DNA of 64,000 nucleotides from Lucifuga dentata (taxonomy: Eukaryota; Chordata; Actinopteri; Ophidiiformes; Bythitidae): the NCBI GenBank assembly GCA_014773175.1, contig VXCM01001252.1:124001-188000 (forward strand), written 5' to 3'. How positions within the stretch are numbered: position 1 is the stretch's first letter; every line of letters starts with the position of its first letter. This document shows, one piece after another, positions 55,143-64,000 of the stretch. Below the pieces are notes generated by a model. That model saw only the letters and a list, made by a program, of their open reading frames with translations, was not told where the DNA came from and searched no databases. The position numbers were made by a program, and so were the translations under genes.

Positions 55143-55763
55143 TTCATACTACTGCTGTCATGTTAAAAACTCATAACTCCAGTCTTTGTGAATTGTTTGC
55201 ATTTTCACCTAAACTGAAGGATTAAATTTCCTCCTGCTGGTTGAGAAAAAACAAAAAACTTATCGTCACACTGAAACGAGGCCTTTTTTTTCCTGAAGAG
55301 GTGACATTTTGAATATGAGTTTTTCATTCAACTGCAAAAGTTTTGTACAATAATCAACATTTATCTACAACCCCAGACTCTTTCTCTATCACTCTCTCAT
55401 ACATATTATACAACCAACGATCAAAAATACACTTTTTAATTATAAATATAATGAAGTCCTCTCCAGTTAGGATTGTGTGACTTTGCAGCCAACCAATCAA
55501 AACTTATCAGCTTCAGATAAAATAATTTGATAGGCTGCAGCATCCTGATGTTTTCACCTGCAGCCTATCACAATAATATCAGAGGCAGCGCGTGTTTGCT
55601 GTCAGTCTGTTTTTTGTTTCTTTTTTTTCAGGCATCGTTCAGCATTTCACCTGTTATCACCTGCAGAGTGACTGGAGCCTTAAAGAGCCAAAATCTACTG
55701 TTTTCAAAATAAAACGTTCCATAAAGCCAGAACATTAGTTTTATGCAAAAGTAAGTCTGTTAA

Positions 55764-58700
55764 TCAAGTGTCTTTGTCATCTGAAAGTGAAACTTCTCCG
55801 TCACTCCTTTCTCTGCGATGTGATGGGACCTCCTCGTAGGGGGGAGGGGGGTTATCTGGGCTTTGGCTAGATAGGAGGGGGCGGCGGCTGGCATCTGATT
55901 GATTGTTGTGATTTGACTGGTGATGGCTGGTGGTCTCCTGAGCCAAAAGGAGTTGGGTGGGTCCTGGTCCTGAGCAGGCAGGCAGACGCTGCCCCCAACT
56001 GCCATAAATCGCCTCCTCATAGGAAGGGAGAGAGACGGGAAGACCATCAACCATCAGGTCCAACTGGTCTGATGACCGACGACTGACGGGAAGGAGAAGA
56101 AAGAATGAATAAAATAATAATACAATCACAAGAATGCAAAAAAAAGATTATAGAAGGTCAAACTGAAGTGAAAAAAAATTGTCAAACAATGAAGAATACT
56201 TTGGCCAGTTTCTTAAATCAGTTTGCTTCAAGAATTTACAGGAAGCAGAACACTGTAGAAACATCAAGAAAACAAATTTGAGAAAAAGTCTTGAAACATT
56301 TGTAATAGAACCACCACACGTGGTTTTCACTTGTTTTGAGAAAGTGAAGTTTTCATAGGACTCATTTACAAACAACACAAGTGTATTTGAATAGTGTAAT
56401 CGTTTCACTAATGACAGACATACCTGTGTGAGTGACAGGGGTAGAGGCGGGACTTAATGACGAGGCAGGCAGTGGTGGTCAGCAGGAAGATGGACACGCC
56501 CACTGCTGTTGTGGCCACGCTGGGCAGAGAGTGATTCACCTTCTCCTCTGAGTTCATATTAGGCCTCTCTGAGGAACACAGAAACAAATGTTACAAGAAA
56601 AACTTAACATTTTCATTTATTTCATTTATTTATGTAGCTTTACAGGGACCATCTACATTAATTAGCATCACGCATAACTGTAAATGGTGCAAATGTATTG
56701 ATTTAGCCAAAAGAAGTCTAATTTTCATCTGGAGTGCCTGGGCAACAGGGACATGCCAACAGATATTGACTCTTTTCTGTTGTTTGGTGTCAATGGAGAA
56801 ACTGGAGTCTTGTTGGATGTTGGATGTAGCGGCTCTAGAATAAAACTATGGATGTTTGACTTTGAATGGTCTCCAGTACCTGAAATTTTGGACAATTAAA
56901 CTGACTTTGATGCAGTTTTATGTAGCAACACAATAGGAGAAGACAAGTAAACCAGGAAAGAAAATAATGGATCCAGAGTTGTGAGATACTTTAAAATGTT
57001 AAAATGATGATGCCACAGTTTTATCAGTAGTATCAAAAGTCTGATCCTCGATTACCTGTGAGATCTTGGCATTTTCTCACTACATAGGAAAGATAACAGT
57101 TAAGGTAATTTGGAGGAGCCTTACAGTTTCAGGATGCTCACAGCATGGAGTGATATCTTAATGAACCTTTTAATCAGCAACGTGCAACACTGATCTGCAC
57201 AAAATCATGACGTGTTTGTTACTGGCTTAAAATCTGAAGTAAAGTGCAACTGAATTGAATCAGTGTCTGCTGCACTTAAATCTCTGACGCATTCTAAAAA
57301 AGTATTTTCTCAAGTTTTAAAAATAAACAGATATTCAAAAATATAGTAATAATAAAAGAGCCACCAAAACTCAACAGCAGTATATTTGAGTAATACATAT
57401 TAAATGTTAACATGTTAAAAACTTCTCAAAACTGATGGGTTTTTTTTGTGATGTCAGCATCACAGAAGCTGTATTAAGTCAAAGTGTTCATGCAACAGAT
57501 GTACAATTAACTGTAACATCCTACAATAAAAAAACAAAAACAGTTCTCAAACAGATACTGCAGGTAGACATGATTTAGCAGAAACAGGCGCGTTATCAAA
57601 CAGATGAAATTTTTAGTTGTGTGGCTTGTCAGTGACTATGACAGGAGGGCATCAGCTTTCCATGAGCCTTTGACAGAGGAAATGTTTCATGGTTATTGTG
57701 GTGACTTGGCCCACTTCCTCCTTCTGCACTTTAACTTCCTGTTTGCACGTTTCTCAGTGAATAGTGACAAAGAAAGTGAGAGCCTGGGCTCAGGAAAGTT
57801 AAACTGTGTCTGTCTGCATGTTTCTATTAAGTAGAAACATGCAAGTGATAAAACCCTGATTTCTTTATTATTATTATAAAGTATGTATGGATTAATGGGA
57901 GCAGGCTTCAGTCCAAAGCTTCTGCAGGTTTAGTGATAAACACCTCCATCACCTCCACCTCCTTCCATCAACCCTTTCTACAGGCTTCCCTAAGGATGAG
58001 AGCCTAAAAGCCATCACGGGTGAAATGTGTGTATGTTTGAACTCCAAACAATCCTCGCTCCTCAAACACCATCTGAAGCTGGCATTTGTTGGAACAGATC
58101 AATGTTGTGGTTTCAGCAACATAAGACAAGATGCTTTGTTGTTTTATTGTTGCTATTTATTATTTACCATTAAGATTTACACTAAACACATTCAGTCATT
58201 TTAACCAGATGACAACAGACAAAATAAACAAAAAATAACAGACAAAATAAAAAAAAAAAAANNNNNNNNNNNNNTTTTTTTTTTTTTTATTTTGTCTGTT
58301 TCAACATCTGGTTAAAATGACTGAATGTGGTGAATGCGATATGTTCACATGAGTTTCATCAATCATGTGAACACATGATTGATGAAACTCATGTGATGAT
58401 GGTTTCAGTGTATCAGGTCACCTGTCACAAACAAATTTCCAGTGAAACATGTTTCTGTCTGATAAAAGGCTTCTGTGCAGGATTGTCTCGATTTTCCTTG
58501 CTCATGTCTCCTACGATCCTCAATCCTCAACGCAAAATAAGAGAAATGGAAAGTCTTACGATAATGGACCAGATTGATTTCTGGGTCACACGAGAATCAA
58601 AAGGCAAGGAATGATGAAGTAAAAGATTTGGAATGCAATGTTTTAGCATAGGTGGCCCCTTTAAGAGAAGAAAAAAAATTTATTTATCCCAAAGGAAATT

Positions 58701-61132
58701 GTTGAATGGCTTTGAGAATCAGTCTCCATAATCAGATCACAATGACAGCGCTGTCTGTTTCTGAAGAATCAAAACAAGAAGGAACTACTGTAACCTGACT
58801 AATCAGGATTACAATCTTACTGGTCAACGATGAGTCATGTGGTAAATTACAAAATGAGGAAATCACACAGGCATGCTGTGATATCCAGTGCCTGGAAAAC
58901 ATCAAGAACTGTTTAGAATCATCCAGGAACATCCACTTACTAATAACAAAAGGAATCTTAACACATGACTTCCGCGGTTTGGTGAGGACTTTTCAAAGTG
59001 CAGACAGTGAGAACAGTGAGAACAGTGTTTGTGCTCTCACCACAGTACTGTGTAAGCAAAGACCCAAAGCAAATTTGGTCTTATTTTGCATCAGCTTTCA
59101 GGTTTGCTGGAGCTAAAGCTGCATCTAATGATTACTTTTGTTAACAATTTATTTATTTTTAGATTCAGATGATTAGATTTTGATTAATTGATTAATCATA
59201 TAGTCCAATAAAAAGTCCAGAAAAAAAAAAAAAAANAAAAAAAAAAAAAAGCACACATTCCCTGAGCCCAAAGTGGTGTCTTAAAATTGCTCAGTCAACA
59301 ACTTAGTCTAGACTCCATCTTACCTTTCAGGGGGACGCAGACCGGGACTGGAGGCATCCACCTCCCGTGCCGGCACCTGGAGCTGCGAACCTTTCTGGGA
59401 ATATGATATCCAGGCTCACAGAAGAAGTAGATGGAGCTCTTCTGAGGGAAACCTCGACATGGAGATGGCTCACAGCGGAAACCTCCATGTTCAGGCACCA
59501 AGGGGTGACTGCAGTTTCCCTGTCTGCCTGCAGGGAGAACACACACACAACAATCAGAGATTTTATTGCAAAAAAAAAAAAAAGGTTAGAAAACATGCAT
59601 GGTATTATTATTATTATTATTATTATTGTTGTGATATAGATTTTAGGTCATATCATCCAGTTTTAATGGAAGAGTCATACATTAAACGTTCTGCCTTGTC
59701 CTGTCGCTTAGTTTACTCACTTCCTCTGTTTGCTCAGATTAAACTCTGTTCCTCCATTCAGCTTCCAGTTAAAAAGCCGCGTTGGCAGAATTTAGGTTAT
59801 GACTGATCCCACAAAGATATTATTCTGCAACACTTGTCTGAAGACTGAAGAGTCAGTCAAACGTGAGGCACAAAGTGGAAATTCACTACAAGGTTCTGAC
59901 AGACTTCATGATAATCAAACTGCCAAACTGGAATTTCACTGCAATCACCTCACATTCATTACAACAGATTAACTGTATTAATATTTGATCATATTTCTCA
60001 ATTCTGATGTTACAAGTTACTGGTCCCAGTAAGGCCTTCTCTGGTTAAAAATTATTGGAATTTATTTTTTTAAAGTAATCCCATAGAAACAGGAGAAGGA
60101 AGGCTGATTAAGATTCGTTTGCATTACTTTTTTTTTTTTTTTTTTTTTAGCTTTATTGCTTATTGCTGGGAGTATTTCTGGACTTCTGGATTAGATGTAA
60201 CACAGCTCATGATTGTGTGCCAGTAGACCCTCCAAAAACAGAGAGGTTGCAGGTTTGATTCCCTGTTAAGTCACTGTGTCTTTGAATAAATTCACAGGCA
60301 TCAGCTACATTTGCAGCAGTGTGTGAGATACACTTTAAAACAAAACTTCAGAGGAAGTTATTAAGGAAGATATTCAGTTTCAAACCTTTGCAACATAGAT
60401 GAAGGAAACAGTTTAACATCCTGTGCCAAGCTGCCCAGAGTTTGACTTTCACAAACAATCATGATAACAGGATCATCTATATAAAGCAAAGGTGTTCTCA
60501 GCTGGCTGGTGTTTGCAAATAAAACTTTTTAATGCTTTGAGTCAGTAACTCACTGACATGAATGGAAACGTGATTCACTGAAATTACTCTGACTGATTCC
60601 TCAATGAAAAGTTCAGACTGTCAATGTTGTAAAAAAAAATCCCTAAAGAGCATCTTTCAGTTTCAGTAATTCATCTTTATTAGTAATTTCTCAATATTTA
60701 TGTTCAATTTTTAAACTTTTCTTCTTAAAATAACATAAAAAGACAACATTACATAGAAGTGCTGCAACTTGAAATCTTAATAACAGCACAATTATTTTTT
60801 TTCTCCATAAAACATAAATATTTTGCATTTGTATTCATCTTTTTTACAAAAACATGTTTTTTAAAATGTTTTTTTTTTTTTTTANTTTTTTTTTTTTTTT
60901 ACATATTTTTTTTTTATTTTTTGGTTTGGAATGAAATTCCAAACTGGTGATTTTACAGAATTTCGAAATGAAATTAAATGGAAACAGTGTAGATTGGAGG
61001 AGGGATCGGTGTTGGTGTCATGGGGTCAGAGGTCATACCTGCAGTGAGGTGCGGTAAGGAGGCCAAGAGGAGGAGTCCACACACCAGACTGACGTGTCCA
61101 CATGGCCATGAATGCAGGACTGACGCAGACAT
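55764..61132 (-). CDS. SUSD6-like single-sushi type I membrane protein, 4 coding exons
   Basis: Exons in transcript order: 61039-61132, 59324-59527, 56424-56568, 55764-56082 (stop TGA). All phases join, giving 762 nt and 253 residues. Layout: signal peptide 1-31 (MSASVLHSWPCGHVSLVCGL, then LLLASLPHLTA), one six-cysteine sushi domain about 35-95, membrane helix about 117-137 (VATTAVGVSIFLLTTTACLV), and cytoplasmic tail 138-253. The tail has DLMVDGLPVSLPSYEEAIYG, close to the human SUSD6 segment IMVDGVQVALPSYEEAVYG, and a PPPPYEEV motif at 226-233 of the PPxY type bound by WW domains of NEDD4-family ligases. Human SUSD6 (DRAGO) is p53-inducible and acts as an adaptor in ubiquitin ligase control; transfer of that role is inference. 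Human SUSD6 is on 14q24 near HIF1A, so this may be its ohnologue on the HIF3A side. Human SUSD6 is about 50 residues longer. Confidence 0.85.
56424..56568 (-). CDS. SUSD6-like exon 3: transmembrane segment
   Basis: Too short to appear as a long ORF. 145 bases from acceptor TTCCTCAG to donor GTATG read ERPNMNSEEKVNHSLPSVAT followed by a hydrophobic helix and a basic stop-transfer (KSRLYPCHSH). The phases fit both neighbouring exons exactly. Confidence 0.85.
58188..58329. repeat. Inverted repeat around a 13-N gap
   Basis: The left arm CACATTCAGTCATTTTAACC (about 58188-58227) and its complement at about 58285-58329 flank an A-run, 13 Ns and a T-run. The centre is unresolved. It sits in the SUSD6-like intron 56569-59323. 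Confidence 0.75.
58345..58396. repeat. Perfect 25-bp hairpin with 2-base spacer
   Basis: 58345-58369 (TCACATGAGTTTCATCAATC plus five bases) and 58372-58396 are exact reverse complements, separated only by AA. Confidence 0.9.
59324..59527 (-). CDS. SUSD6-like exon 2: sushi domain
   Basis: 204 bases encode the sushi/CCP module: CSHPLVPEHGGFRCEPSPC, then YFFCEPGYHIP, SSRCRHGRW and VPVCVP. Six cysteines and the GGF-RC/PC arrangement match the SUSD6 module, which also has six. The acceptor is CCCTGCAG, the donor GTAAG. Confidence 0.88.
59605..59630. repeat. (ATT)n microsatellite
   Basis: About eight TTA/ATT units in the intron upstream of the SUSD6-like sushi exon. Confidence 0.8.
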
Positions 61133-61145
61133 CAAACCAGACTTC

Positions 61146-64000
61146 CTGATGGCACAACGGAGATGCAAAGACACCAAGTCAGATGGAGAAAAACACACAA
61201 ACACACCACAGCCTGAACGCAGACATACACAGAACATGTCCAAAGTGCCTTTGAGCAAGAAACAGAGAGGAGCTGTGGATTTAAGACATAATATAAATGA
61301 CATCACAGCTGTTGTTTCAGCTTTAAATGTCCTGAGAGATGGTGTGTTGTTTTGCTTTATGATGATTGGCAGAACACGCCTGCTGTTTAACACTAATGCT
61401 CATTCACACCTTCAGCTGCCAAGTACGACCCATCCGCCACTTTCCTCCTCAGCTGGTCACTCAGCAGCTTCACTGGTGAATTTCCTGAATATTCACATCT
61501 TTATGAAGCCTGGAATTTGAACCAGCGACCTGCACATCTCAACTTTTGATTCCCTGTAATGTCTATTTTTGATTATTTCTAATTACATAAAACACAGAAA
61601 AGCAGCCAATACTCACATTTGAGGAACTGAAACCAGCAAAATGTTTAGTTTTTTTTTTTTTTGTAATTTTTACTGTATAAATGACCTGAAACAATCAATA
61701 ACAAAAATAGTCCAGAATTATTTTGTCTATTGACCACCCATCCAACCATACCAGCAATGGTTGTTAGGGCTGGACAATATAAATGATACATATAATCGCA
61801 TCACAATATAAAAAAAAATCTCTGATATAAAAATGAGGATATTAATATAAAGTCAATAGAAAATAGTGCTTGAGCACAGGAACTGGAACAAACTAGCCAA
61901 TCAGGTGGCATAACAGCCCACCCACTTCCTCAAAGCAGCATTTAGCTAAACGATGAACACGCGTGTGGTGATATGTGAGCAAAAGTTAGACAAAGATGTC
62001 AGAAAGCGAAGAAACTCATGATGAGGAAGAAAGTAACAACTCAGCAGCTGTTACTGTCCCAAAGAAAATGGACGTCGTGGATAAGCAAGGTAAAACAAAA
62101 AAATGTCAGCGGTGTGGTGTCATTTTGCTTATTTAAAGTCGGACACAAAACAGAGATGCCATGTTCGCTGTAGAATTTGCCAGGACCAGTGCTGATGAGG
62201 ATGACTGCAATTTGCAGTTTTTAAGTTCATACAATTGTTGGTTAGTTTTTACGTTCAGAACATGCATAAAGAAAATGGTAAAATAAACCTTGTTCAAGTG
62301 ACTTGAAATGCAGCAGAATCTTTGCCATGATTTATGTTGTGATATATATTGATATCAATCAATATAAAAAAAATATATCGTGATAAAAAATGTTTGCATA
62401 TTGTCCAGCCCTACTGGTTGTTACTGAATTCTGCTCTGTCCTGGTGTCTTTTGATCAAACCTGCCTCGTTCTGCCTGTCAACGCGGCCTAACTGCAATCT
62501 TTCAGTCAACCGATGGTGAAACTGTCGCCTCACACTGTTTACTGTGTCAACGTTGACATGTTGACATTTTGCCGTGTCTGACATTACAGCAGCAGAGGAC
62601 AACAACCTGAAACCAAAACTAACCTCACATTATCTATCACCTCATCAACCTCAAACTTTTCTCCAGATGTCTGACAGTACTCAATCCATACCAAATGGTC
62701 CTGCGTTCCGCCTCTGCAGCCAGACAGGCAGAGCTCCAACCTAAATGTCACTGTGTTTTCATGGTGTGTGTAGGTGTGCTTTGGTGTGTGTGCTTGTTGC
62801 TTTCATGTTGAGTACTGCCAGTCATCTCATGAGCAGCGAGGGAGGGCCCCTGCTCTGCCGTGCCGGTCTAACTCAGATGGGCACAGACACAGATACACAC
62901 AGGATTCAAACATCACAGAGGTGTAACACACAGAAACATGCACACAAACACACATTTTTCACAGCTCTAACTCATGTGACTACAATCTACGTGGGAGGTT
63001 TGCATCTTAGTCATCACGGCCCGCTGTGATATTAGAACTTCTGCTGTGATGTTTGACAAGTTGGAACCGTGGAAGTTGTAGTATTTTGACACTAAAATCA
63101 GTCAAAATTCTTCTCTAAACTCCTCTGAAGTGGCATTTCTGATAACAAGGGCAAAAGAGCAGAAGGCCAACACTTATTTTTTTATTGTTATGAAGCTTCC
63201 TTTTTGTAATCACAGCTGAAACTGTTAATTGTTGTGACCATAAATGAGCATGTAAAAACTGCTCAGCTTCGCACAGACAAAATCTTCACAGGCTTATGAA
63301 TTAAAGCTCCGTTAAAGAGTTGTGACGCATCAACACCAACACCATTACAATCAGTGCAAACATTATTCTGGTAGCCATCAAATGTCACTTCTTCTACTGA
63401 TTTCAGCCTCAGCTGGCTGTGCTTTGTTCCTGTGTGGAAGACTGTCTGCACAAAATATGACTTCCACACAATTTATGCTTCACTACAGGCAACTCCACAT
63501 TTCATACACACACACACACACACACATCTGGCAGTCTGGTTGATGAGTAGCTATCAGAGGGTATTAGTGAGATGNACACACACACACACACACATCTGGC
63601 AGTCTGGTTGATGAGTAGCTATCAGAGGGTATTAGTGAGATGACTCCTGCTGTACTTTGCTCTTTCAGCTCTGCTGCATTACAGTATTTGTGAGCTGTTT
63701 TTATGAAACGTGCAGGTAAGACACTGCTTAATGCTGAAAAGCTGCTGCAATACTGAGAATTAGATTTACTGTCTGGGTAACAATATGTGATCCAAATGTA
63801 AAGAAAAAGGCCTGGACACTTGGCCTTTAATACAACTAAATCAAAGTTATTAATGTTTTCTGACATTTTTAAAGTGTTTACATCAGTAACATCTGTAAAA
63901 ACTAAGCAGGAAAATGGACCAAACATGCAAAATGCTGATTTGTCATCATAAAGACAAACTAAAATTTGCCAAAGAAATGAAAGATTGGGGAATTTAAGTA
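61146..64000. other. Upstream of SUSD6-like gene, no recognised gene
   Basis: The first coding exon may start at an acceptor (CCATCAG) near 61145, so a separate 5' UTR exon probably lies to the right but was not identified. The rest holds a hAT element (61765-62413), (CA)n tracts near 62870-62960 and 63505-63590, and an assembly duplication around the N at 63575. Confidence 0.5.
61765..62413 (+). mobile_element. hAT-type element with a short zinc-ribbon-like ORF remnant
   Basis: Terminal inverted repeats TAGGGCTGGACAATAT at both ends, with 8-bp flanks ATGGTTGT and CTGGTTGT (7 of 8 match). Inside, 61996-62136 encodes MSESEETHDEEESNN through KKCQRCGVILLI, an acidic N-terminus followed by the start of a BED-like CxxC motif, then a stop. 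Typical of decayed hAT elements. Confidence 0.8.

Overview
The window looks like nuclear DNA of a ray-finned (teleost) fish. The genes have many short exons with GT-AG introns, the proteins read like vertebrate orthologues, the introns hold dense short DNA transposons and (CA)n microsatellites, and a degenerate L2-type LINE is present. It holds four recognisable protein-coding genes and a set of weak candidate exons. No bacterial, viral or organellar genes and no CRISPR array were seen.

Layout. (1) About 1-16.1 kb, + strand: the last 23 coding exons of a MAP4K1/HPK1-type kinase, from the end of the kinase domain through the proline-rich linker to the full citron-homology (CNH) domain; the 5' part lies off the left edge. 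(2) 17.4-24.7 kb, + strand: DMWD, a WD-repeat protein of the WDR20/DMWD family, 4 coding exons, 686 residues once two assembly duplications are removed. (3) 27.2-49.8 kb, + strand: HIF3A, a bHLH-PAS hypoxia-inducible factor alpha subunit, 15 coding exons, 671 residues, with one oxygen-dependent-degradation motif and no HIF1A-type C-terminal activation domain. (4) 49.9-55.1 kb, - strand: three spliceable exon candidates of unknown identity, plus a TTAA-flanked transposon. (5) 55.8-61.1 kb, - strand: a complete SUSD6-like single-sushi membrane protein, 4 coding exons, 253 residues, with a PPxY cytoplasmic tail. The right end (61.2-64 kb) holds a small hAT element and no recognised gene.

The genes are not an operon and do not share one pathway: a T/B-cell signalling kinase, a deubiquitinase cofactor, an oxygen-responsive transcription factor and a PPxY membrane adaptor. 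Their grouping matters for evolution. From general knowledge of human gene positions, human MAP4K1, DMWD and HIF3A are all on 19q13, while relatives of all four (MAP4K5, WDR20, HIF1A, SUSD6) are on 14q. The window therefore looks like a compact piece of a vertebrate whole-genome-duplication paralogon that kept a SUSD6 relative.

The main structure beyond genes is a MITE family (TTAA target sites, ends starting AGGACCATACC, Kolobok/T2-like), with at least 16 full or partial copies across the introns of three genes; one copy is split by a hAT element with perfect 8-bp target duplications. There are also several long inverted repeats, one of which flanks a single MAP4K1 exon. About thirty isolated N positions mark assembly joins. 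Many are flanked by direct duplicates of about 64 bases, and two of these break the DMWD reading frame as printed.
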